Of a stretch of DNA of 34,761 nt, positions 6,115-14,900 are shown piece by piece. Location of the stretch: the NCBI GenBank assembly GCA_035551995.1, contig DASZME010000090.1:1-34761 (forward strand), read 5' to 3'. The position numbers were made by a program, and so were the translations under genes. The stretch comes from RYN-428 sp035551995 (GTDB taxonomy: Bacteria > Planctomycetota > Phycisphaerae > Tepidisphaerales > Tepidisphaeraceae). Numbering within the stretch: the first letter of the stretch is position 1; the number at the start of each line of letters is the position of its first letter. The notes under the pieces were generated by a model. That model was not told the DNA's origin. It searched no databases and worked only from the letters and a program-made list of their open reading frames with translations.

Positions 6115-7326
6115 TCACATCGCCAGCAGCCTGGCGACTTCTTCACAATCCTTGTCACCCCTGCCGGACAGGTTGATTACGACGATTTGCTCTTTGGCCA
6201 ATTTGGGGGCGAGCTTGGCCGCATAGGCGACGGCGTGGGAGGATTCCAGAGCCGGGAGAATCCCTTCCAGACGCGCAAGTAATTGAAACGCCTCCAGCGC
6301 CTCCTTGTCCGTAATGCTTACATAATCCGCCCGCCCGGCGTCTTTCCAGTAGGCGTGTTCGGGGCCGACGCCGGGGTAATCCAAGCCGGCGCTGATCGAA
6401 TGAACGTCGGCGGTTTGGCCGTCGTCATCCTGCAAAACGTAGGACAAACACCCATGCAGCACTCCCGGTTGTCCGGCACACAGCGAAGCGGCATGTTGCC
6501 CCAACGCCGACCCGCGCCCCCCCGCTTCGACGCCGACTAATTTCACGTTCTTGTCATCGACAAACGGCGCGAAAATTCCCGCGGCGTTGCTCCCGCCGCC
6601 CACGCAGGCGATCACATAATCCGGCAAACGCCCCTCCGCATCGAAACATTGCTCGCGCGTTTCCTTGCCGATGACCGACTGAAAATCCCGAACCATCTCC
6701 GGAAACGGATGCGGCCCCGCCACCGTTCCGATGATGTAATGCGTGTGCTCCACGCTTCCCATCCAGTCGCGCAGCGCTTCGTTCAACGAATCTTTGAGCG
6801 TCTTTTGGCCGCTGGTGACGGGGATGACGTTGGCGCCCATCAGCCGCATGCGAAAGACATTGAGGCTCTGTCGGCGAACGTCTTCGGCGCCCATGTACAC
6901 GTCGCACTTGAGCCCGAAGAGCGCCGCGACGGTGGCTGTCGCCACGCCATGCTGCCCGGCGCCGGTCTCGGCGATCACCCGCTTCTTGCCCATGCGCACG
7001 GTGAGCAGCGCCTGGCCGATCGTGTTGTTGATCTTATGGGCGCCGGTGTGATTGAGGTCTTCGCGCTTGAGATAGATTTTGGCGCCGCCGAGGTGTTCGG
7101 TCAATCGGCGGGCGAAATAGAATCGGCTCGGACGGCCGACGAAGTCGCGCAGGTAAAAGTCGAATTCCTTATGAAACGCCGGATCATTCTGCGCTCGGCG
7201 ATATTCCTTTTCCAGCTGATCGAGGGCAAAGATCAGCGTTTCGGGAACGTATACGCCGCCGAACTGTCCAAAATGGCCGGTGGCGTCGGGAAGTGAAGCG
7301 GGAGAAGTTGCGGCGGCGGTTATCAT
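6115..7326 (-). CDS. trpB: Tryptophan synthase beta chain
   Basis: 403 aa, usual TrpB length. It joins indole (from TrpA) with serine to make tryptophan, using pyridoxal phosphate in the cytoplasm. The PLP lysine is K98 in HTGAHKINNTIGQ; the phosphate-binding loop CVGGGSNAAG is near 238, and the C-terminal SGRGDKD near 390 is also typical. FGGVYVPET (22-30) marks the beta-chain N-terminus of the TrpB1 class. The gene is alone: no trpA, trpC or trpF appears in the window, so the pathway is split in this genome or TrpA lies elsewhere. The stop is followed within 3 nt by a heptamer repeat element. Start chosen as the only ATG before the conserved N-terminus; its ribosome site is weak. Confidence 0.97.
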   Translation of the reverse strand: MITAAATSPASLPDATGHFGQFGGVYVPETLIFALDQLEKEYRRAQNDPAFHKEFDFYLRDFVGRPSRFYFARRLTEHLGGAKIYLKREDLNHTGAHKINNTIGQALLTVRMGKKRVIAETGAGQHGVATATVAALFGLKCDVYMGAEDVRRQSLNVFRMRLMGANVIPVTSGQKTLKDSLNEALRDWMGSVEHTHYIIGTVAGPHPFPEMVRDFQSVIGKETREQCFDAEGRLPDYVIACVGGGSNAAGIFAPFVDDKNVKLVGVEAGGRGSALGQHAASLCAGQPGVLHGCLSYVLQDDDGQTADVHSISAGLDYPGVGPEHAYWKDAGRADYVSITDKEALEAFQLLARLEGILPALESSHAVAYAAKLAPKLAKEQIVVINLSGRGDKDCEEVARLLAM

Positions 7327-7679
7327 ACCTGTTTATGGTAAGGGCCGGCCAAAGGTTCATCAATAAAGACCAATTTCGGTTCGCCGATCGGAACGCAATA
7401 ATCTTGCACGATCATGCTCCGATTCGATTCTGCAGGGGCCGCACCGCGAACCTTTTTTTCGCGGATCGCGATCACGGGTCGGCAATGAGACCGAGCGCTT
7501 TTTTCGTAGCACAGCGTCTCGACGGGACGCCTGTGTTACAAAAAGCTTTCGAGCTCGATGCGGAGCTTATGCAAAGCGTGCACGATTATTTTAGATTAAG
7601 GCATCCAATCAGATACAAGTCGCGATCGTAGCGGCGCGAATCATTTCATGAATGTAGATGCAGGCTCGCGAACATGGAT
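7327..7679. other. Intergenic region with hairpin repeat
   Basis: The 353 bp between the trpB start and the ligase stop carry no supported gene. A plus-strand frame through 7293-7631 overlaps the trpB start and has no recognisable content. The only clear structure is the hairpin at 7508-7541. The trpB promoter should lie at the left edge, but I see no convincing box. Confidence 0.6.
7508..7541. repeat. Hairpin GTAGCACAG...CTGTGTTAC
   Basis: GTAGCACAG (7508-7516) pairs with CTGTGTTAC (7533-7541). The inner CGTC/GACG pairs are offset by one bulged G. The arms recall the short 'GTAGCACAGGCGTC' palindromes common between genes in some large environmental genomes. It could end transcription of the ligase operon or be a small mobile repeat. 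Confidence 0.55.
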
Positions 7680-9131
7680 TTATGACGAGGACGCCGACAG
7701 ATGGCCCGAGCGAGCCAATTTCCCGCTGGCGGTTTTTGGCAACGCGTCAACGGCGCGGAAATCGATCGGCGTCTTGTAGGACGACAATCGTTCCATGCAG
7801 TACCCGCGAAGATTGGCCAGGGCGGCGGCGGGATCGGTAACGCCGACGTCGAGCGTTACGTGGGCCACGGGAACCTGTCCGAACTGGGGATGGTCTTGAC
7901 CGAATACGAAGGATTCTCGCACGCCCGGCATGGAGTTGATGACTTCCTCGACTTCTTCGGGAAAGACTTTCATGCCGGCGCAAATGAGGACGGTTTTGCT
8001 TCGGCCCAAGAGGGAGAGTCGGCCTTGGTCGTCGAGTCGGCCCAGGTCGCCGGTGTGGAAAAAGCCGTCGTCGGTACAGAAATCGCGCGGGCGCCAGGGG
8101 GAGAAGTAGGCGTCGAACATGCCTTTGCCGCGGATAAGCACTTCGCCGATGCCGGCGGGGTCGGGGTTGGCGATGCGCAACGTGTAGTCGGGGAGAACGT
8201 GGCCGACGGTGTTGGGGGCGGCGGGGTCGGGGCGGGTGTTGATGAAGGGAAGTCCGATTTCGATGATGCCGTAGGCTTCGGTGGGGAGAAAGCCGAATTT
8301 TTTGGCGAAGCGGGCGGAAATGTCCAACGGCATTTTCATCGACGTGCTGATTGCGAGGCGAACGCCGGCAAGGGCGGCCGGAGAGACGGCGTCGGAAACG
8401 CCGAGCAGGTGGTAGTGAACCGGGGAGGCGTAGATGAACGTAATCGGAAATCGCCGGGCGGCGTCGATCAGGGAAAAGGGGAAAAACTGGTTGGCGATGA
8501 CGATCGTGGCGCCTTTGCGCAGGAACAGCAGGATCGAAACGACAAAGTGATAGCTCATCGCCAGCACCCACAGGATCACGTCGGCGTCGGTAACGCCAAG
8601 CCCTCGGTTGGCCGCGTCGGTGCGGTCGATGATGGCGCGGTGGGAGAGAACCACGCCTTTGCTTTCGCCGGTGGTTCCGGACGAAAATCGGATGAACGCG
8701 GCGCCCATCTCCCGGCAGCGGTCGTCATATTCGGTGGCCGCGTGGCGCGACTGAAAGAAAAACGTGTCGTCGAGCCGGTCGGCGGATTGCTCGACGCGGG
8801 ATTTCGCCACGGCGGCGTGAACCAATATGCCCTGCACGTCGATGCGCTCGATGGTCTCGACCACTTCGCGCTCGGCGACGTTACCCGGCGCCGGTACGAC
8901 GGCGGCGCCGCATTCAAGCAGCGCCAGGGCGCCGATCACATAGTCGATCCCATCGCCGCAGTGAAAGGCGATCCGCCTGCCGGGACCGATTTGCCGGTCG
9001 GCAAGGATCTGACGGAGGTCGGCGACGCGTTGGAGCAGTTGTTCGTAGGAGATCGTGCGTTCTCCCTCGACAATGGCGGTTTTGTGGGCGAAGGACCGCG
9101 TTTCCTGGCGGATGGTCTGAACGATATTCAT
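7680..9131 (-). CDS. Adenylate-forming acyl-CoA synthetase/ligase
   Basis: 483 aa from the ATG at 9131, which overlaps the upstream methyltransferase stop (ATGA); an in-frame start at 9182 is less likely. All class I adenylation motifs are present: SSGTTGESKG (about 150-159, ATP phosphate loop), AYGIIE (286-291), HTGDLGRLDDQG (359-370), GRSKTVLICAGMKVFPEEVE (376-395) and PKTASGKLAR with the catalytic Lys near 471. The enzyme activates a carboxylic acid as acyl-AMP, then passes it to CoA or a carrier protein. The acid cannot be read from the sequence; no carrier protein or thioesterase is nearby. No targeting signal. The paired methyltransferase suggests a lipid or small-molecule tailoring pathway. 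Confidence 0.92.
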   Translation of the reverse strand: MNIVQTIRQETRSFAHKTAIVEGERTISYEQLLQRVADLRQILADRQIGPGRRIAFHCGDGIDYVIGALALLECGAAVVPAPGNVAEREVVETIERIDVQGILVHAAVAKSRVEQSADRLDDTFFFQSRHAATEYDDRCREMGAAFIRFSSGTTGESKGVVLSHRAIIDRTDAANRGLGVTDADVILWVLAMSYHFVVSILLFLRKGATIVIANQFFPFSLIDAARRFPITFIYASPVHYHLLGVSDAVSPAALAGVRLAISTSMKMPLDISARFAKKFGFLPTEAYGIIEIGLPFINTRPDPAAPNTVGHVLPDYTLRIANPDPAGIGEVLIRGKGMFDAYFSPWRPRDFCTDDGFFHTGDLGRLDDQGRLSLLGRSKTVLICAGMKVFPEEVEEVINSMPGVRESFVFGQDHPQFGQVPVAHVTLDVGVTDPAAALANLRGYCMERLSSYKTPIDFRAVDALPKTASGKLARSGHLSASSS

Positions 9132-9961
9132 GGCTTGATCTCGCTGACGGACGGCAGGGACGGACGAGCGATAAACCACCATAATTCGCGATTATTCCCG
9201 GACATTTGCATTTGAACGATTTCAAATGCGGCCTGTTCCAGCCGGCGCTGAAGTTGTTCGACGCTGCGATGATTGGCGACGGCGCCGGTGAGTTTTCTGC
9301 GGATGCCGTCGATACGCCAGATGAGTGATCCCTTGCCCTGGGGCTGGATCGGCGCGCGAAGATATAACACGCCCGAATGATCGAGGCGCGCGCTGATTCG
9401 TCGCAACGTGAGATCGAGGCCGGCGTCGGGGAGAAAGTGGGCGACGTCGAGGAAAAAGACGGCGTCGAATCGCGTCGGAAACTGCGGTGATTCAAAATCC
9501 GGCGCCGCCGCCTGAATAACGCGGCCGCGATCTCCAAATGCCCCGGCGGCGCCGCGGACACGATCGCGACTTGGATCGATGGCGTAAATGGTGGCGCCGT
9601 CGAAGGTCTCCAGCAGCCAGGACCCGGCGATTCCAAAACCACAGCCAACGTCCAGAAGCGCCCGAGGGGTTGGCGTCAGTTTGACGAACTCGGGAAGTTC
9701 TCGAAACATCGCATCCATCCGGATTTTGAACCAGGCGAACACCAGGGCGTAAAAGTCGCCGCCCTGATATCGCATCAAAACGCGTTCGCGAACGTCCATC
9801 GCCGCGCCGGCGCCGGGATTCACGCGGAGCGCCGCCCGCAGAATGAATCGAAACAGCAGATGAATTGCGATGAGGCCGGCGAATGTCGCGGCGATGCAGA
9901 GGGGAATTCGTACAGGTGACGCGATCGCCGGGCAATCGAAAAACTGGAAGCTTTTGATCAT
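9128..9961 (-). CDS. Membrane-anchored SAM-dependent methyltransferase
   Basis: 277 aa from ATG 9961 (an ATG at 10015 would add 18 residues). A hydrophobic segment at about 18-43 (IPLCIAATFAGLIAIHLLF) predicts one N-terminal membrane anchor. Class I methyltransferase motif I, LLDVGCGFGIAG, is near 102-113, motif II acidic YAIDPS follows about 20 residues on, and FDAVFFLDVAHFLPD is the post-I/motif IV region. The enzyme transfers a methyl group from SAM at the membrane face; the acceptor is unknown, probably lipid-like. It is cotranscribed with the adenylate-forming ligase through a 4-nt overlap. Start choice is uncertain because neither ATG has a strong ribosome site (ACAGG just before 9961 is the better). 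Confidence 0.85.
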   Translation of the reverse strand: MIKSFQFFDCPAIASPVRIPLCIAATFAGLIAIHLLFRFILRAALRVNPGAGAAMDVRERVLMRYQGGDFYALVFAWFKIRMDAMFRELPEFVKLTPTPRALLDVGCGFGIAGSWLLETFDGATIYAIDPSRDRVRGAAGAFGDRGRVIQAAAPDFESPQFPTRFDAVFFLDVAHFLPDAGLDLTLRRISARLDHSGVLYLRAPIQPQGKGSLIWRIDGIRRKLTGAVANHRSVEQLQRRLEQAAFEIVQMQMSGNNRELWWFIARPSLPSVSEIKP

Positions 9962-10079
9962 GGAACCTGTCGCCAGACGTCCGCGGGGCGAGCGCGGAAT
10001 ATTACAGCGAGGCATTGTATTATGGAAACGCCACGATAGGTTAGATCTCGTTTACAATTCATTGCGGAAGGAGATTTCA

Positions 10080-10652
10080 ATGAGGGTTGAAGTTTTCCGT
10101 CGGGGAATGCGGCGTTCATTTCTGGCTTTTGTGGCTTTGACCGCGATGCATATCGCGGTCGGTTGCGGGCCGACGCTCGTGGGAGTCATCAAAGATAATC
10201 ACTGCGATCGCGTTCCGGAACTTCTGGCCAAGGGCTACGGGGTGAACACGCGCGATCGAGACGATTATTCTCCGCTGGACTGGGCGGCGAAGTTGGCTCG
10301 ACTGGATTGCGTGAAGGTGCTGGTGGCCAACGGCGCCACCGTCGAGTCGCATGACGACTCGGATTGGACGCCTTTGATCTACGCGTGCGACGCGCGCGCC
10401 AGCCAGGAGCGTCTGGACGTCGTGCAGTTCCTGATCGAGAACGGCGCCAATCCGAACGGGCGCGACGCGGCGGGTTGGACGCCATTGGAATACGCCGTGC
10501 GCAACCGCAATGTGCCGCTTGTTGAATTGCTGATTTCCCGCGGCGCCGACGTCAATTCCAAAACCAACGCCAAGGAAACCCCGCTGTCGATAGCGAAGGT
10601 ATACAAGGCGGGAGATGTCGCGGAAGTGCTTCGTCGGCACGGGGCCACTTGA
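10080..10652 (+). CDS. Ankyrin-repeat lipoprotein
   Basis: 190 aa; AAGGAG at 10068-10073 is 6 nt before the ATG, which decides the start against upstream in-frame codons. A basic N-terminus and hydrophobic run (FLAFVALTAMHIAVGC) end at C29, a lipobox-like VGC for lipid attachment. About five ankyrin units follow: one degenerate (ELLAKGYGVNTRD), then units beginning DYSPLDWAA, DWTPLIYA, GWTPLEYAV and KETPLSIA, each with the ..LL..GA.VN turn. It should be a periplasm-facing protein-binding scaffold. It is divergent from the methyltransferase operon, sharing about 120 bp of promoter space. Ligand unknown. Confidence 0.88.
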   Translation: MRVEVFRRGMRRSFLAFVALTAMHIAVGCGPTLVGVIKDNHCDRVPELLAKGYGVNTRDRDDYSPLDWAAKLARLDCVKVLVANGATVESHDDSDWTPLIYACDARASQERLDVVQFLIENGANPNGRDAAGWTPLEYAVRNRNVPLVELLISRGADVNSKTNAKETPLSIAKVYKAGDVAEVLRRHGAT

Positions 10653-10712
10653 ACCGCCGCATGCCAACCGTCATTTCGCAGTCCGCGTGGAATATTCGCG
10701 GACGGCGCGGCT

Positions 10713-10806
10713 GCGTGACACTTTAGGCGGGCCTTGATCCCCGCCCCCGGTATTCCTCGTTACGCCGGGGGCAGGAAGGTGGGCTCAGCCGCCTAAAGTG
10801 TCACGC
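10713..10806. repeat. 94-bp palindromic element with 18-bp inverted ends
   Basis: GCGTGACACTTTAGGCGG (10713-10730) is perfectly complementary to 10789-10806. Inside it is a second hairpin, GCCCCCGG (10743-10750) with CCGGGGGC (10765-10772). It fills most of the 226-bp gap between two convergent genes. No flanking duplication is seen. It looks like a MITE or REP-type repeat, and it could also act as a two-way terminator. Confidence 0.75.
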
Positions 10807-10878
10807 ATCCATTGCGTCACGCGTCTCATGAGCCCCGCGACTCGCGGTGATTATTTCCCCTGAACCCGTTCCGCCGAG

Positions 10879-11589
10879 TTACACGTTTCTCGAGTCTGGA
10901 TTCGAAGTCGAACCGATCGCCGCCGGCTTCGCCTCCACGGCTCGCGATTGGGCGGATTTTCGCGACGCAAGCGCGTGAAATATCGCGGGAAGCACCGAGA
11001 TGAAGACGATCGCGAGGATGACGATCTCGAAATTGTTTTTCACGATCGGAATCTGCCCGAACATGTAGCCGGCCAGGGTGAGCAGAACGACCCATAGCGC
11101 CCCGCCGCTGACGCTGAAGAGAAGGAAGCGGAAGAAATTCATCTTGCCGATGCCGGCGACAAACGGGGCGAACGTCCGGATGATCGGCACAAACCGAGCC
11201 ATGATCAGCGCCCCGGCGCCATGGCGTTCGTAGAAGACATGGGCTTCGTCAAGATGTCTGCGGTTCAAGAGCCAGGAGTCGCGCTTGCTGAACAGGCGAG
11301 GGCCGACGCGGGAGCCCAGGGTGTAGTTGACGATGTCGCCGCAATTGGCGGCGAGACATAGCAGCACAACGACCGCGGGGAGACTGACGGCCGATCCCGT
11401 CGCGGCCAGCGCGCCCAGCGCGAACAAGAGCGAATCCCCGGGAAGAAACGGCGTCACCACCAATCCCGTCTCACAGAAGACGATCGCAAACAGCAGCAAA
11501 TACAGCTTGTGGCCCATGCTGTGGGCGGCTGCATCCAAATGCTTGTCCAAATGCAGGAACAGATCGAGCAGCGTATGAATAAATCCCAT
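10879..11589 (-). CDS. DedA-family membrane protein
   Basis: 236 aa from ATG 11589, chosen because AAGGA lies about 6 nt upstream; the frame is open further up but that part looks non-coding. Family signatures are present: FCETGLVVTPFLPGDSLLF (acidic and F.PGD motif), a GD.. YTLGSRVG loop, ARFVPIIRTFAPFVAG (Arg pair required in DedA proteins) and several membrane segments. DedA/SNARE-associated proteins act in the inner membrane; some move lipids such as undecaprenyl phosphate or phosphatidylethanolamine across the bilayer, and loss often disturbs envelope homeostasis. The substrate here cannot be told. It stands as a single gene; its 3' end faces the ankyrin lipoprotein with the palindromic element between. 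Confidence 0.93.
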   Translation of the reverse strand: MGFIHTLLDLFLHLDKHLDAAAHSMGHKLYLLLFAIVFCETGLVVTPFLPGDSLLFALGALAATGSAVSLPAVVVLLCLAANCGDIVNYTLGSRVGPRLFSKRDSWLLNRRHLDEAHVFYERHGAGALIMARFVPIIRTFAPFVAGIGKMNFFRFLLFSVSGGALWVVLLTLAGYMFGQIPIVKNNFEIVILAIVFISVLPAIFHALASRKSAQSRAVEAKPAAIGSTSNPDSRNV

Positions 11590-11904
11590 TCCAGTCCTTC
11601 GATAAACGCGATTCGGGGCTCTTGGCCGGGTCTGGTCAACGCGTGATGAGTGCGCAGGCCCGGAGCGTTTTTCATGTGGGTGTAATTCGCGGTGGTCGCG
11701 GAACACGCCCCGCGAGCGGGGCGGCTAAACGCTCGGACACTACAACCACTATAGAAACGCTTTAACTCACTATCGGTTAACTAACCGGAGCGGGTTTCGC
11801 GAACAAGTGGAGCGAGACGCCCGGCAGACAGGGACGACCGCAACTTTAGATTGCCCGTCACCGTTCATGTTCCCCATGCCGTTAAAGGCGGATTTAACTC
11901 ACCG
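11590..11904. other. Intergenic region with short palindromes
   Basis: About 315 bp between the DedA start and the AsmA-like stop. It holds a short perfect palindrome GCCCCGCGAGCGGGGC near 11706-11721 and CGGTTA..TAACCG near 11772-11785, both small enough to be terminators or protein sites. No gene is supported here. Confidence 0.55.
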
Positions 11905-14900
11905 TCATCGACCCTCTTTCTTACCCTCGCCCCTGAACACCTCATCGACGGTCGTGGTAAACGTTCCAAAAGCGTTGGCCTGAACCTTGGGCTCCTGGAT
12001 CGTTCCCCGGACGTTGATTCGCATGAGTTCACCGCGGGCGTTATTCCAAAAATCGTTGATGAACGGCAACTTGAATCCGTTGGGATTGTCGGTCGTGAAG
12101 GACATGTGAACTTTCTTGGTTTTGAAATCGAGACTGCCCCCGCCGACCATCGACATGTTGTCGCTTTTCAATTCGATGTGCTCGAAATTGATCACCTGGC
12201 CCTCGACGCTGTATCGGGCGGAGCCGAGCTTGAACGGCGTCGCGATCGGCAGCGAAAGATTTGTGACCTGGAAGAGTCCCATCAACAACGGCAGATGGTA
12301 CAGCTCTTTGCCGCTGACCAAGACGTCGCCGCGTCCGCGACGGGATGCCGGCGCGGCGCCGGTCGAGCCCCATGAGCCTTCCAGGGTCAGGCTGGCGGTG
12401 AGTTCGCCTCGCAGGTTTTTGTCGGAATCCGGCGCCACTTCTTTGATGTCGGCGTTGCGCAGCACGATGGAAAGCAAGTATCGCGTCGGGCCGTCGTCGG
12501 GGAACGACAGATGCGCCTCCCCGGCCAACTGCCCGTCGGCGAGAATGCCGTGCGCTTTTTCGATGAAGAGTTCGGGGCGGTCGGCCGGCTTGGCGATATG
12601 AAGCGTAATGTCGGTTAGTCGCCTTCCCGAAGCCATGACGCTGGTGTTTTCGAGATCGCCGTTGACGGTGGAAAGCTTGCCGTCGCGCACGGTGACGCCG
12701 ACGTGAAGCGTTCCCCAAGCGTCGGTCATCGGCACGCCAAGGTCCAATGCGCATTTCTTGAGCGCGATGACGCTGGTTAAGTCGATGTCAACGGCGTCCT
12801 GCGGCGACGCCGGCCGCACCGACGCCAGCGGCGGCGCGGAAGTCGAAGCCAGTTGAACGGAGGGCGCCGGCGGGCCGCTGAGCAGGCCGGTGCTGCGATA
12901 GACCAACTGGGGGAAATCAAAATCGACGTTGCCGCTGAGTTTAACGGCGTCTAAAAGTGAAATCACGGTGGCGGGCATCGCTTTGCGGAACTCGGGATCG
13001 ATCTTGAGATTTTTGCCCGAGAGTCGAAGCGTCCATGTTTCGCGATCGCCCGCGACGCCGGTCCCCGACGCGGTGAGCGTGGCCCCGCCGTGCCGCGCGG
13101 TCACGTTTTCGATCGTGACTTTCCCCGGTGAAATGGTCACGACGCCATTCACGTCGTCGAGACGATACGGCAGTGCGTTGATCGTTACGCTCATGCCTTT
13201 TGGACGAAACACGCCGTTAAAGCCGAAAGGAACGTTCGAAAACGCCGCCGGCGCCGCCGCTTGTTCCGGAAGCGTCTTGGGGCGCGTGGCCAGCGTGAGA
13301 CTTGCCGGGCCGGGAAAAGCGATCGGCTTGCCGTCGTCGTCTACGACGGCGCGCAGGCTCATGTCGGCGTCGACCACGCCGTGCGGTTGAATCTGATCCC
13401 ATGCGTCGCGCGCGTCGGCGGGCAGCATGGCATACAGGGAGGCGTCCAGCGCCAGATCGTCGGCCTTGATGCGGAACGCCAGTTCCGGCGCGCCGGCGGG
13501 CCATCGGATCGCCCCGTCGCCGGAAAAATCGGCGGCGCCGCGACGACCGTGCATCCGGTGAATTTCGATGGAATCCGGCGTGAGCCGCGCCGTGCCGGAT
13601 GCATCGGAGATGCCGAAAGTTCCATTGGCCGGCCAAAGGGTGCCGTCGTGAAGCGAAATGCCAAGATCAAAGCGAACGTCCATGGGATCGACGACCGCGC
13701 CCGGGCGGGCGGGATCAGGCAAGCCCTGAAAAACGCGCCCTTCCACGTCAAGCTTGCCACCAAGGCCGATCCGTTTGATCCAGATCGCGTGGGTGGGCGG
13801 GAGGGCCGCGAGCAATTCCTTGTCGATCGGCAGACCGGTTACTTTTACATGCACGTCGCTGGTAATATTCGGATCCTGCGGCGGGGTATCGGGCGGCGTC
13901 ATCGGGCGCCAGTTCACCCGGCCATCCACCCGCAGCGATGCCTCGCCGCGGCGCGCGTGGGCGTTGATGATGTCGCAATATCCGTCGCGCACCTGCACGT
14001 CGGCGGCGACATGGTCGAGGAAATAGGGAAACCCGACGATCTTTCCGCTGGCGTCGTCCAGGTGAAGATCGGTATCGAAGGACCATCGCCACGCCCATCC
14101 GGCGCGATGAAGAACCGTGGTGGAAAAATCGCCGTGAAACGTCGGAAAATTTCCGGTGTGATCGGCGTCGAAAATCTTGAGCGGCTCGCGCACCTCCGGC
14201 GGAAAAGCCTTGAAGAGCGACGGCTCAGAGGAGACGTTGGTTCCCGCCACGCGAATGACGGCGTTGGGATCGGGATATTCCGGACCGAGCGGGCCGACGT
14301 CGGCGCTGAGCGTGACCCACGAATCTTGATTCGGCCCCCCCGCCACGCCCCGGCCGCGCATGCCCACCACATGAACGAAGTCGGCGCGAGCCTGCTTGTC
14401 ATAGCCGAAGGTGATTCGGCCGGTGGTCTGGCGGAGCGGATATGGAAAAAAGACCGACGAAAAAACCCCATCGACGATGTCCACCTGACCTTCGATCATG
14501 GGCCGGGCGGCGATCGCGGCGCGTTGGACTTTGACCTTCATCGTGCATCGCCCGTCGGCCTGCACCATCGTATAAATGTCGCGCACCATGGGCGGCAAGG
14601 ACGTGAGATAACGCGGCGTGCTGGGGATTTGCAGCGTTTCGTTATCGAGCGAGCGCAGGGTGACGCTGAACGGCGCTTCGGGCGAGTAGCCATCGAGGCG
14701 GGCGTTAATGAGAAAGGCGTTGCCTTCAATGCGGCCGGTGACGTTTTGCAGTTCAACTCCGGCGTTGGTGAAAACAAAGGTTCCCGACCCCTTTTGCAGC
14801 TCGAACGAGGAGGGTCCGACGAGCGCGGCGATCGCGTCGGCGGCCGACGCCGGCGCCGAGGCGGGCATGGCCGGGCCCATGTCCCCGGAGGTCAGAGCGG

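Noticed and set aside
7293..7631. 112-aa plus-strand frame between trpB and the ligase
   Set aside because: It begins inside trpB, has no ribosome site or recognisable motif, and composition looks non-coding.
7701..9215. 504-aa plus-strand frame opposite the ligase
   Set aside because: Antisense shadow of a gene with every adenylation motif; its own translation is Gly/Val/Asp-rich noise.
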